Below are positions 51,286 to 59,649 of a stretch of 64,000 nt of DNA, piece by piece; the first letter of the stretch is position 1, and every line of letters begins with the position of its first letter. The stretch is from Streptomyces sparsogenes. GTDB lineage: Bacteria; Actinomycetota; Actinomycetes; Streptomycetales; Streptomycetaceae. The stretch is from the NCBI RefSeq assembly GCF_001704635.1, contig NZ_MAXF01000085.1, positions 1 to 64,000 of the forward strand, in the 5' to 3' direction. The notes below the pieces were generated by a model that made no database searches, was not told the DNA's origin, and was given only the letters and a program-made list of their open reading frames with translations. Position numbers and translations under genes: made by a program.

Positions 51286-51324
51286 CCCGCCGCCGCGTCG
51301 CCACCCCCACGCGCACCGCCGCCG

Positions 51325-52677
51325 CTACCCCCGCGCGTAGCTCGGCTCCGTGCGCCGCGGGGCGTCGGCGGGAGGGTGCGGCGGCGGGGTGCGCAGGGCG
51401 CGTACGGTCAGCCGCCCGGCGACGGCCAGGAAGACGGCGCCGATGATCGGGTAGACGGCGGTGAGCAGCATCTGACCGGCGTTCTGGTGCAGCTCCACCC
51501 GGCTCGGCCGGTCGTGGGGCACGTACCACATCATGTACGAGCAGAACAGCAGGGCGGTCACCGCCGTGAGGCACCGCCATGGCGCGGTGCGGCGGCGCAG
51601 CGCCTCGGCGCCCAGCAGCAGCACCATGGGCACGGCCCACACCCAGTGGTGGGACCAGGAGACGGGGCTGACCATGAGCGCGGTGACGCCGCAGGCGACG
51701 GCCGCCCACGCCCGGTTTCCGGGCAGCCGGCCCTCCGCGAGCTGGGCGGCGACCGCGGTGGCCAGGCCGGCGCAGGCGACCAGGGCGGCCGCGGCGAGCC
51801 ACCACCCGCCCGGGTCGGGGGTGTGCAGGAGCCGGGCGAGGACGCCGCGCAGGTTCTGGTTGCCCGCGCCCTCGACATCGCCGGGCCGGTCGGTCGCGAA
51901 CAGGATCTCGGTCCAGTAGCGGTGCGAGTCGTGCGGCAGCGCCAGGCCGGCCAGGACGGCGGTGGCGAGGAACGCCCCGGTGCCCACCGCCGCGCGGCGC
52001 AGGTGCTCGTTGCGGAAGCGCCCCGCGGACCGCGGCCGCCGCAGGGCCTCGACCAGCCCGGCCAGCGCGAGGAAGGCGAGGAAGAGCGCCGGGGTGATCT
52101 TGATGCCTGCCGCGACGCCGGTGCCGGCGCCGGCCCAGTGGTGGCCGCGGCGGCCGGGCCGCCGGGTCAGGTCCCACAGCACCAGGGCGGTGACCAGCAG
52201 GTTGATCTGCCCGTAGCGCAGCGTCGTCCACACCGGCTCGCACCACACGCCGAGCCCGGCCAGGGACAGCACGGCGGCCGCCCGGGGCACCACGCGCGGG
52301 CGGCCGATCAGGCGCAGCGCCAGGTGGACCAGCGCGACCAGCAGGGCGAGGTTGAGCGCGGTGGCGAAGGTCCGCATGACCCCGGTGTCCAGGAAGGTCA
52401 GCGGGGTGAAGAGGAGCGAGGCGAAGGGGGGATAGGTGTTGGGCAGGTTGTGCACGGTGGCCCGCATTTCGTACAGGTCCATGGCGTTGCGCACGGTCCA
52501 GCCCTCCGCGCGGTACACCAGCAGATCGACCATGGACACATGGGCCGCGCGCTGGGCGATCCAGAAGCCCGTGAAGGAGAGCAGGCAGAACACGGCCGCG
52601 TAGCGGGTGGGGTGGCGGAGAAGCGCGGCGCAGGCCCCGCGCGCACGGGAGTCGGTGATCGTCGGTTTCGCGGTCAC
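51325..52677 (-). CDS. GT87-family membrane glycosyltransferase
   Basis: 450 aa, about 10 transmembrane helices, GT-C fold. DLLVYRAEGWTVRNAMDLYE in the first loop provides the acidic residue, NLPNTYPPFASLLFTPL and SPVSWSHHWVWAVPMVLL match GT87 enzymes (alpha-mannosyltransferases using polyprenyl-phosphate mannose). It would build cell-wall glycolipids or modify secreted proteins outside the membrane. GTG 52677 (GGAG 9 nt upstream) is chosen; the longer start at 52752 lies upstream of a TACTAT -10-like box, which argues against it. Confidence 0.87.
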   Translation of the reverse strand: MTAKPTITDSRARGACAALLRHPTRYAAVFCLLSFTGFWIAQRAAHVSMVDLLVYRAEGWTVRNAMDLYEMRATVHNLPNTYPPFASLLFTPLTFLDTGVMRTFATALNLALLVALVHLALRLIGRPRVVPRAAAVLSLAGLGVWCEPVWTTLRYGQINLLVTALVLWDLTRRPGRRGHHWAGAGTGVAAGIKITPALFLAFLALAGLVEALRRPRSAGRFRNEHLRRAAVGTGAFLATAVLAGLALPHDSHRYWTEILFATDRPGDVEGAGNQNLRGVLARLLHTPDPGGWWLAAAALVACAGLATAVAAQLAEGRLPGNRAWAAVACGVTALMVSPVSWSHHWVWAVPMVLLLGAEALRRRTAPWRCLTAVTALLFCSYMMWYVPHDRPSRVELHQNAGQMLLTAVYPIIGAVFLAVAGRLTVRALRTPPPHPPADAPRRTEPSYARG

Positions 52678-52924
52678 GGGGAGAAGCTCCAGGTCCACGG
52701 TGCGGCGGCGGTCGACGGGGACGATACGGACGGCCGACGATAGTACGTACACAAGATCCGTACGGAAGAGGGGCGTGGGTCCCGCACCCCCTCACCTCCT
52801 CACCGTGCCCCGCCGGCCGGTGAGGGCATTACCTCGCCGGTAATCGACGTCCCTCCCGCGCCGCGCGAGCATCGTGCACAGCGCAGCACCGCACAGCGCG
52901 GGACGAGCACCGAAGGGGACCGAC

Positions 52925-53365
52925 ATGGCCGAGACCGCCACCGCCGCCGCCACGACCACCGAGCGCACCCGCGCCACCATCCAGGAGTTCCTGACCCGGA
53001 TGGCGACCGGTGATGTGGAGGGCCTCCGCGAGCTGTTCGCCGAGCGGGTCGACTGGCTGATCGCCGAGAACCCGGACGTCCCCTGGATCCGCCCCCGCGC
53101 CACCCGCGCCGACGCCGTCGCCCACTTCCGCGAGCTGGGCGAGTCCCTGATCCCGGACCCGGACGGGAACACGGTCGACGCGATCGTGGTGGAGGGGGCC
53201 GAGGCCGTGGTGACGGGCACCCTGGCCGGCACCGTACGCGCCACGGGCAGGCGCTACTGGTCGCCGTTCGCGGTGCGGGTGACCGTCGAGGACGGGCTGA
53301 TCACCCGCTACCGCGTCTACGAGGACAGCCGGATGTTCGCCGCGGCCTGCGCGCCTCGTTCTTAG
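52925..53365 (+). CDS. SnoaL-like/NTF2-fold protein
   Basis: 146 aa, cone-shaped alpha+beta fold of the NTF2/SnoaL superfamily. RATIQEFLTRMATGDVEGLR begins the first helix, LFAERVDWLIAENPDVPWIR, FRELGESLI and RYRVYEDSRMFAAAC follow. Members act as isomerases, cyclases, or binding proteins; no catalytic residue set is clear. AAGGGGA stands 6 nt before ATG. Possibly in one transcript with the DUF1772 gene 104 bp downstream, though that gap is sizeable. Confidence 0.85.
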   Translation: MAETATAAATTTERTRATIQEFLTRMATGDVEGLRELFAERVDWLIAENPDVPWIRPRATRADAVAHFRELGESLIPDPDGNTVDAIVVEGAEAVVTGTLAGTVRATGRRYWSPFAVRVTVEDGLITRYRVYEDSRMFAAACAPRS

Positions 53366-53468
53366 GGCCCGGCACCGACAGCGCCCGGGCGGCGGGTTGG
53401 ACGCTCGCTTATGCGAGCGATCCTTTCGACCATGGCCCGTCTCGCCGTCCGGCGGTTGGCTGGAGGGC

Positions 53469-53987
53469 ATGACGAACAACCACGCCCTGCAGACCCCCGT
53501 ACTGATCGCCGCCACCGTGGCCACCGGCCTGAGCGCGGGCCTGTTCTACGGATACGCCTGCTCCGTGATGCCCGGCCTGGGGCGGGCCGACGACCGTACC
53601 TTCGTCGACGCGATGCAGCGGATCAACGTGGCGATCCTCAACGGCTGGTTCGCCCTGGTCTTCGTCGGCGCGCTGCTGCTGTCCGTGGGGGCCGCCGTGC
53701 TGCATCTGCGTGGCGAGGGGCGGCCCGCGCTGCCGTGGATCGTGGCGGCGGCCGCGCTGTATGTGGTGATGCTGGTCATCACCTTCCGGGTCAATGTGCC
53801 GCTGAACGACGCGCTGGCGGCCGCCGGTCACCCGGACCGGATCACCGATCTGTCGGCGGTGCGCGAGCGGTTCGAGGACCGGTGGGTGCGCTGGAACGCG
53901 GTCCGGGCGGTCACCTCCACGGCGGCGTTCGGCCTGCTGGTCGGGGCCCTGGTGGTGAGCGCGCGGGGGCACCGCGGGGTGGGATGA
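53469..53987 (+). CDS. DUF1772 (anthrone oxygenase-like) membrane protein
   Basis: 172 aa with four transmembrane segments (LIAATVATGLSAGLFYGYAC, ALVFVGALLLSVGAAVL, WIVAAAALYVVMLVI, FGLLVGALVVS) and the conserved VNVPLNDALAAA with its Asn, plus RWVRWNAVRAV typical of DUF1772. Some members are cofactor-free anthrone oxygenases. TGGAGG precedes ATG 53469. Convergent with the symporter; a 15-bp tandem repeat fills the gap. Confidence 0.88.
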   Translation: MTNNHALQTPVLIAATVATGLSAGLFYGYACSVMPGLGRADDRTFVDAMQRINVAILNGWFALVFVGALLLSVGAAVLHLRGEGRPALPWIVAAAALYVVMLVITFRVNVPLNDALAAAGHPDRITDLSAVRERFEDRWVRWNAVRAVTSTAAFGLLVGALVVSARGHRGVG

Positions 53988-54025
53988 GCGATCCCGGCCC
54001 GCGGCGCCCCCCGGCCGTGCGCCGG

Positions 54026-54076
54026 TCCATGAAGCGTCAATCCACGAAGCGTCGGTCCACGGAGCGTCAGTCCGTC
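54026..54076. repeat. 15-bp tandem repeat, three units, at symporter 3' end
   Basis: TCCATGAAGCGTCAA (54026-54040), TCCACGAAGCGTCGG (54041-54055), TCCACGGAGCGTCAG (54056-54070), then a decayed fourth. The symporter stop (54067-54069) lies in the third unit. Confidence 0.88.
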
Positions 54077-55638
54077 GCCCCGGCGACCGGACGACTGTCG
54101 GCCGCGCCCTGCTCCGGCACCGGCAGCGCGGCGCCGGCCGGACCCGGGCCGTCGTCGTCCGAGTTGAGCGAGTCGAGGATGGCGTCGCGCTCCGGGGTGT
54201 CCTCCGGCTTGAGGTAACCGATCACGACGAAGAGCACGAGCGAGACCGCGAGCGGGATGGAGACCTGGTACTCCAGGTTCACGCCCCCGTCGATCGCCTC
54301 GTTGATGGGGTAGTTGACCAGGTAGAAGGCGAGCAGCCCCAGCGCCCAGCTGACCAGCGCCGCCGTCGGGCCCGACGTGCGGAACGGGCGCAGCAGCCCG
54401 AGCATCAGCGGGATCGCGATCGGGCCCATGAGCCCGGCGACCCACTTGATCACCACGGTGATGATGTCCCCGAAGAAGTCCGAGTTGACCTGGGTGGCGA
54501 TGGCCATGGACAGGCCGAGGAAGAGCAGCGTGGCCCAGCGGGCCGCGATCAGCCCGGTGCGGGAGCTCCACTGCCGGACCTGCTTGAAGATCGCGGGCAT
54601 GATGTCGCGGGTGACGACGGCCGCGATGGCGTTGGCGTCCGAGGAGCACATGGCCATGGTGTGGGAGAAGAAGCCGACGATGACCAGGCCGAGAAGGCCG
54701 TGCGGCAGCAGTTGCTCGGCCATCAGCGCGTACGAGTCGGCGGGCTTGTCCGTCTCGACCACCAGCGGCGCCACCCACATGGGGAAGAACAGCACCAGCG
54801 GCCACACCAGCCACAGGGCGGCGGACAGCCGGGCGGAGCGCTTGGCGGAGCGGGCGCTGTCGGTGGCCATGTAGCGCTGGGCCTGGTTCCACATGCCACC
54901 GTTGTATTCAAAGGTCTTGATGAACAGATAAGCGAGCAGGAAGGTCATCGTGTACGGGCCGACGGTCGGCTCCGTGTGGGTGTCCGGCAGGTCGTCCCAG
55001 GCGCTCCACAGCGTGCTGACGCCGTCCAGCTCGTTGAGCACGGCGATCAGCATGGCGATGCCGGCCACGAACTGGATGATGAACTGGCCGAGTTCGGTGA
55101 GCGCGTCGGCCCACAGCCCGCCGACCGTGCAGTACACGGCGGTGACCGCGCCGGTGATCAGGATGCCCTGGTTGAGGGAGACGCCGGTGAAGACGGACAG
55201 CAGCGTGGCGATGGCGGCCCACTTGGCGCCCACGTCGACGATCTTCAGCAGCACCCCGGACCAGGCCAGCGCCTGCTGGGTGGGCAGGTTGTAGCGGTTC
55301 TTGAGGTATTCGAGCGGGGAGGCCACGCGCAGCTTGCTGCGCACCCGGTTGAGCCGGGGCGCGAAGAGGTTGGCGCCGATGGCGATGCCGATGGCGATCG
55401 GGAACGACCAGGTCACGTAGGACGTGATGCCCCATTGATAGGCGATGGCCGCGTAGCCGGTGAACATGACCGCGCTGTAGCCGGACATGTGGTGGGAGAT
55501 GCCGGAGAGCCACCAGGGCATCTTGCCGCCGGCGGTGAAGAAGTCGCTGACGTTGTCCACCCGCTTGTGGGACCAGACGCCGATGGCGACCATCACGCCG
55601 AAGTAGCCGATGAGTACGGCCCAGTCGAGACTGTTCAT
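54067..55638 (-). CDS. sodium:solute symporter family transporter
   Basis: 523 aa SSS-family permease with about 13 helices. DWAVLIGYFGVMVAIGVWSH opens helix 1; FFTAGGKMPWWLSGISHHMS is the family's characteristic loop; VTAVYCTVGGLWADALTE and AIPLMLGLLRPF follow. Sodium-coupled uptake of a sugar, amino acid or carboxylate; the substrate cannot be told. The C-terminal tail is Asp/Pro-rich. The stop codon sits in the 15-bp tandem array. Confidence 0.9.
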   Translation of the reverse strand: MNSLDWAVLIGYFGVMVAIGVWSHKRVDNVSDFFTAGGKMPWWLSGISHHMSGYSAVMFTGYAAIAYQWGITSYVTWSFPIAIGIAIGANLFAPRLNRVRSKLRVASPLEYLKNRYNLPTQQALAWSGVLLKIVDVGAKWAAIATLLSVFTGVSLNQGILITGAVTAVYCTVGGLWADALTELGQFIIQFVAGIAMLIAVLNELDGVSTLWSAWDDLPDTHTEPTVGPYTMTFLLAYLFIKTFEYNGGMWNQAQRYMATDSARSAKRSARLSAALWLVWPLVLFFPMWVAPLVVETDKPADSYALMAEQLLPHGLLGLVIVGFFSHTMAMCSSDANAIAAVVTRDIMPAIFKQVRQWSSRTGLIAARWATLLFLGLSMAIATQVNSDFFGDIITVVIKWVAGLMGPIAIPLMLGLLRPFRTSGPTAALVSWALGLLAFYLVNYPINEAIDGGVNLEYQVSIPLAVSLVLFVVIGYLKPEDTPERDAILDSLNSDDDGPGPAGAALPVPEQGAADSRPVAGATD

Positions 55639-56007
55639 GCCCCCTCCAGGGGTCCGTCTTATGAACGGGACCGCACTTCGCCGCGACGTTCGTCATGGGC
55701 GGATTCCCCCGAGCGGGAGCGGGGTACTTCCGGGATTGAACCGCTTGTTCGGGTGGACGGTCAAGAGACTTCCAGTCATGAATGTGAACGAAAATCAGAG
55801 CGCAGAACGATTTTGCTTGTTCTTGACCTTCCCGGCGGTTGTCGTGCACGCGTCCGCGAACCCACCATGAGCGGGCACTTCGCCAGACGCACGCCCACGC
55901 TCGACCGCACCAACGGACGGGCCGTACGGGAGCGGGATCCCGTCAGGCCGGAGAAGGAGGGCGCAACCCCCGTGCAATCCCTCTGCAAGACCCCTGTGTG
56001 AACCCTC
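55639..56007. other. 369-bp intergenic region, no gene seen
   Basis: Upstream spacer of the symporter with moderately A/T-rich stretches near 55770-55830 (for example GAACGAAAATCAGAGCGCAG), probably holding its promoter. No convincing open frame or domain. Confidence 0.5.
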
Positions 56008-56079
56008 GCGTCACAGCGTCACCGCGTCACAGTGCCACCGCGTCACAGCGTCACAGTGCCACCGCGTCACCGCATCAGC
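56008..56079. repeat. 8-bp tandem repeat, nine units, over an SDR stop codon
   Basis: GCGTCACA/GCGTCACC with a GTGCCACC variant every third or fourth unit, nine consecutive 8-bp blocks ending in GCATCAGC. The stop codon of the SDR gene (56067-56069) lies in the eighth unit. Confidence 0.9.
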
Positions 56080-56849
56080 TCACCGGCGTTGACCAGCAAC
56101 GACTGGCCGGTAATCGCCCGCGCCCGGTCGGAGGCCAGGAACACCGCGGCCTCCGCCACATCCCCGTCCGTCGCCAGCTCGGGCAGCGCCATCCGGTCGG
56201 CGAGCCGGGCCAGCACCTCGGCCTCCGGTACGCCCTCCGAGTCCGCGGCGAACGCGACGTACGCCTGCACCGGCGGACCCCACATCCAGCCGGGCTGCAC
56301 GGTGTTCACCCGGATCCGGTGCGGGCCCAGCTCGCGCGCGAGCGAGTACATCGCGGAGACCAGCGCGCCCTTGGACGCGGCGTACGCGGCCTGCCGCACC
56401 TGGGTGGGGGCGGCGACCGACGACTGCGTGCCGATCATCACCACCGAGCCCCCGTGGCGCTTGAGCGCGGGCAGGCAGGCCCGGGTCATGCGGAGCGTCC
56501 CGAACAGATTGGTGTCGACGACCCGGCTCCAGGAGGCGAAGTCGGCGTCCTCCAGGCCGCCCATGTAGCTGTCCAGCGCGGCCACGTGGATGACCGCGTC
56601 GATCCCGCCGAAGCGCTCGACCGCGAGCGCGGCGAGCGCCTCGCACTGCCCCTCGTCGGCGATGTCGGTCGCCCGCCATGCGGTGTGCCCGCCCCCGGGG
56701 TCGGCCTCGGCGGCGGCCTTCGCCAGCTGCTCCTCCGTACGGGCCCCCAGCACGGCGTTCCCGCCGTCCCGCACACACGCCGCCGCGACCCGCAGGCCGA
56801 GGCCGGGGCCGACCCCCGAGACGATGACGGTCTTGCCGCGCAGCAGCAT
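56067..56849 (-). CDS. SDR family oxidoreductase
   Basis: 260 aa. Nucleotide loop VSGVGPGLGLRVAAACVRDG near 10-29 (an unusual GPGLG form), catalytic YAASKGALVSAMYSLARELG with Tyr-x3-Lys near 152, and IRVNTVQPGWM. Acts on an alcohol/ketone of the island pathway, by its operator. Operator 9, the most symmetrical copy in the window, lies 41 bp upstream of ATG 56849. The 3' end merges with an 8-bp tandem array. Confidence 0.9.
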   Translation of the reverse strand: MLLRGKTVIVSGVGPGLGLRVAAACVRDGGNAVLGARTEEQLAKAAAEADPGGGHTAWRATDIADEGQCEALAALAVERFGGIDAVIHVAALDSYMGGLEDADFASWSRVVDTNLFGTLRMTRACLPALKRHGGSVVMIGTQSSVAAPTQVRQAAYAASKGALVSAMYSLARELGPHRIRVNTVQPGWMWGPPVQAYVAFAADSEGVPEAEVLARLADRMALPELATDGDVAEAAVFLASDRARAITGQSLLVNAGELMR

Positions 56850-56889
56850 GGGGCGCCTCCCCTGGTGATCACGACGGCCGACGGCCCTG

Positions 56890-56908
56890 ATCTGACGTCA
56901 CGTCAGAT
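56890..56908. promoter_or_regulatory. operator site 9 (perfect copy)
   Basis: ATCTGACGTCACGTCAGAT: fully palindromic except the central base, so it is the best definition of the consensus. It lies upstream of the SDR gene and downstream of the aminotransferase stop. Confidence 0.88.
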
Positions 56909-56970
56909 CGGGGCCGTCAGGCTAGGCCGCGCACCCCGAGAAGGCCATACCCGCGCAGCACGAGACACCC

Positions 56971-58152
56971 CTAGCGGAGGGCCTTCGCCAGGCGGCGCAG
57001 CCCCTCCTCGATCTCGTCCGGCGTGTGGGTCACGAACGACAGCCGCATCGCGGCCGGGTCCGGGGCGGCGGCGAAGAACGGCGCGCCCGGGACGTAGGCC
57101 ACGTCGTGCTCGACGGCCACCCGCAGCCGCTCGGTCGCGTCGTAGCCGTCGGGCAGGGCGGCCCACACGAACATGCCGCCCTCGGGGCGGTTCCACCGGG
57201 AGCCCTCGGGGAGGGCGTCGCCGAGGCCCGCGAGCAGGGCGTCGCGGCGCTCGCCGTAGGCGTCGCGGACGCGGGCGAGGTGGGCGTCGAGGTCGGTGTC
57301 CGCCAGATAGCGCGCGGCGGCCATCTGGGTGACCGTCGGGGTGTGGAGGTCGGCCGCCTGCTTGGCGATGACGCAGGCGCGGCGGAGCGCCCCCGGGGCG
57401 CGGAGCCAGCCGAGCCGGAGGCCGGGCGCCATGATCTTGGAGTAGCTGCCCAGCAGCACGGTGCGGTCCGCGGCCTCCGGGTGGCTCGCGATCCAGGGCA
57501 CCGGCTCGCCCGCGAAGCGCAGCTCGCCGTACGGGTCGTCCTCGACGATCCACAGCCCGCGCCGCTCCGCGATCTCGGCGACCGCGCGGCGCCGCTCGGC
57601 GGGCAGGGTGCGCCCGGTGGGGTTCTGGAAGGTCGGGATGGTGTAGAGGAGCTTCGGCCGCTCCCGCTCGACGAGCGCGTCGAGCGCGGTCGGGTCGAGC
57701 CCGTCCTCGTCGCTGGGCACGGACACGATGCGCGCGCCGGCGAAGGAGAAGCACTGCAGCGCGGCCAGATAGGTGGGGTTCTCGACCAGCACCACGTCGC
57801 CGGGCTCGAGCAGCGCCGTCGCCAGCAGGGTCAGGGCCTGCTGCGAGCCGCCGGTGACGAGCAGCTCGTCGGGGCCGGTCGGCAGGCCGCGGGCGGTGAG
57901 GCGGGCCGCGGTCGCGGCGCGCAGTCCGGGGTCGCCCTCGGTCGTCGAGTACTGCAGGGCCTCGCGCGGGGACTCGGCGAGGACCCGGTCGAAGGCCGCC
58001 CGTATCGCCTCCGCGTCGAAGAGCTCGGCCGCCGGCAGCCCGCCGGCGAAGGAGATCACCTCGGGGCGGGCGGTGAGCGCGAGGATGTCGCGCACCGGGG
58101 AGCCGGCGACCGAGGCGGCGCGGGCGGCGAGGTCGGGGAGGGCGGCGCGCAT
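56971..58152 (-). CDS. PLP-dependent aminotransferase (MocR/KAT-II-like, class I)
   Basis: 393 aa fold-type I aminotransferase of the 2-aminoadipate/kynurenine branch. VISFAGGLPAAELFD near 33, TGGSQQALTLLATALL, VENPTYLAALQCF, QNPTGRTLP near 185 and the PLP-lysine segment LLGSYSKIMAPGLRLGWLRA near 245 are all present. Converts an amino acid plus keto acid pair. It diverges from the frameshifted gene at 58280 with operator 10 between (105 bp from its own start). Confidence 0.93.
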   Translation of the reverse strand: MRAALPDLAARAASVAGSPVRDILALTARPEVISFAGGLPAAELFDAEAIRAAFDRVLAESPREALQYSTTEGDPGLRAATAARLTARGLPTGPDELLVTGGSQQALTLLATALLEPGDVVLVENPTYLAALQCFSFAGARIVSVPSDEDGLDPTALDALVERERPKLLYTIPTFQNPTGRTLPAERRRAVAEIAERRGLWIVEDDPYGELRFAGEPVPWIASHPEAADRTVLLGSYSKIMAPGLRLGWLRAPGALRRACVIAKQAADLHTPTVTQMAAARYLADTDLDAHLARVRDAYGERRDALLAGLGDALPEGSRWNRPEGGMFVWAALPDGYDATERLRVAVEHDVAYVPGAPFFAAAPDPAAMRLSFVTHTPDEIEEGLRRLAKALR

Positions 58153-58256
58153 GGGACTCCTTCGCAGGTACGGGCGTGTTCCGCTGTCCTCCGCAGCCTA
58201 GAGAGATCAGTGCAGACGGCAACCGGTTTGTCCGCGATGCGGTCGCGACCCTCCCC

Positions 58257-58275
58257 ATCTGACGCTACGTCAGCT
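58257..58275. promoter_or_regulatory. operator site 10
   Basis: ATCTGACGCTACGTCAGCT: 8-bp left arm perfect, right arm one change. It ends 4 bp before ATG 58280, so the downstream gene is probably leaderless. Confidence 0.8.
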
Positions 58276-58279
58276 ACAC

Positions 58280-59139
58280 ATGGAGGACATGAGCAGCGAC
58301 GCGAGCGAGGACACGCGGGCGGCGGCGTACGCGGAGCTGGCCTCCGTCGGCCCGTACGGGGTGCGCCCGGGCCACGCCCTGATCACCATGGTCGAACCGC
58401 ATCCGGGCCATGAACACGCCTACAACCGCTGGTACGAGGACGACCACTTCATCGCGGGCGCCATGGCCATGCCCTGGATCTTCGCGGGCCGCCGCTGGGT
58501 GGCCACCCGCGAGCTGCGGCGGCTGCGCTACCCGGAGCGATCCGCCGTCGCCCAGCCGGTCACCGCGGGCTGCTACCTCACCGTCTACTGGCTCACCGAG
58601 GGCGCTACGCCGAGCACATGCGGTGGACGGTGGGCATCAACAAGCGCCTCAACCGGGACGGCCGCGTCTATCAGGACCGTACGCACGTCTTCACGGCCTT
58701 CCAGGACCACGAGGCGACCGTCTACCGGGACGGCGCGGCGGGGCCGCGCGACTTCCACGCGCTCGACCACCCCTACGCCGGTCTGGTCCTGGAGGTCGTG
58801 GCCGCCGAGAGCCCCGAGCGCCGCGCCGAGCTGCTGGAATGGCTCCGGGCCCGACATCTGCCGAAGCGCCTGGCGGGCTCGCCCGCCGCGATGGTCACCG
58901 TCTTCCGGCCGACGCCGCTGCCCCTGGACCGGATGTCCTACGTCAAGCAGGTGGAGGGGGTCGACACCCGGCTCACGCTGCTGTGGTTCCTCCAGCGGGA
59001 TCCGCGTGACTGCTGGGAGGAGCGCTTCACCGGGCTCGACGAGGACGTGGCCCGCTCGGGCCTGGGCCGGGTCGAGCTGGTCGCGCCGTTCATCCCGACG
59101 ATTCCCGGCACCGACCGTTACGTCGACGAGCTGCGATGA
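58280..59139 (+). pseudogene. frameshifted gene, dimeric alpha/beta-barrel-like protein
   Basis: One gene split by a frameshift near 58600. Frame 1 (from 58280) reads VEPHPGHEHAYNRWYEDDHF ... AGCYLTVYWLTEG, then becomes Ser/Thr/Arg-rich nonsense. The sense continues one base back: RYAEHMRWTVGINKRLNRDG ... PTIPGTDRYVDELR, ending at 59139. Adding one C in GAGGGCGCTAC would give GAG GGC CGC TAC and join the halves into about 286 aa. No slippery heptamer is visible, so the choice is mutation or a base-calling error. NRWYEDDHF resembles EthD-like stress-response barrel proteins; function unknown. Operator 10 shows it belongs to the island regulon. Confidence 0.8.
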
Positions 59140-59191
59140 GGCCGCGAGCCCCGCGCCCGGCCCCCGTGCCCCGCGCCCCGTAAGACGGCGA

Positions 59192-59233
59192 CGAGCCCTC
59201 TCGGCTGGGACGGCGGCCGGACGAGAGGGCTCG
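59192..59233. terminator. bidirectional hairpin terminator
   Basis: CGAGCCCTCTCG (59192-59203) and CGAGAGGGCTCG (59222-59233), a perfect 12-bp stem, between the convergent frameshifted gene and the DUF397 gene. Confidence 0.85.
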
Positions 59234-59256
59234 ATGCGAAGGGCGGGCGGTGGAGT

Positions 59257-59439
59257 TCAGCCGCGGTCGAGGGCCCCGCCGCGGACATCGGAGACGAAGG
59301 CCGACCACGAACCCGGGGCGAAGCTGAGGATCGGGCCGTGGGGGTCCTTGGAGTCACGCACGGCCACCTCGTCGACGACGGGGGAGGCGACCTCGACACA
59401 GGCGCCATTTCCCGCGGAGTACGAGGATTTCATCCACAT
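59257..59439 (-). CDS. DUF397 protein
   Basis: 60 aa. Core KSSYSAGNGACVEVA, VAVRDSKDPHGPIL and FAPGSWSAFVSDVR are the DUF397 signature; such proteins act as small partners, perhaps antagonists, of neighbouring XRE/DUF5753 regulators in Streptomyces. AAGGAAA lies 7 nt before ATG 59439; a longer start at 59466 is less likely. Confidence 0.9.
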   Translation of the reverse strand: MWMKSSYSAGNGACVEVASPVVDEVAVRDSKDPHGPILSFAPGSWSAFVSDVRGGALDRG

Positions 59440-59649
59440 ACTCGTCTTTCCTTGCTGAATGGACACTTCTGCTCCGATACGTTTTGTTGATGAGATGCAC
59501 CCCGTTTGGAGGCGAGACCGACGTTACTCGTCAACATCGTCGGGAAAGCCGGTCGTTCACTCGACCGGATGGCATATTCCACTGGCCCCTTCCGTGCCGG
59601 GGTGCGGAGGTGTAGGGTCCGGGCTTTTTGTGTCCATTCAGCGCTGGGG

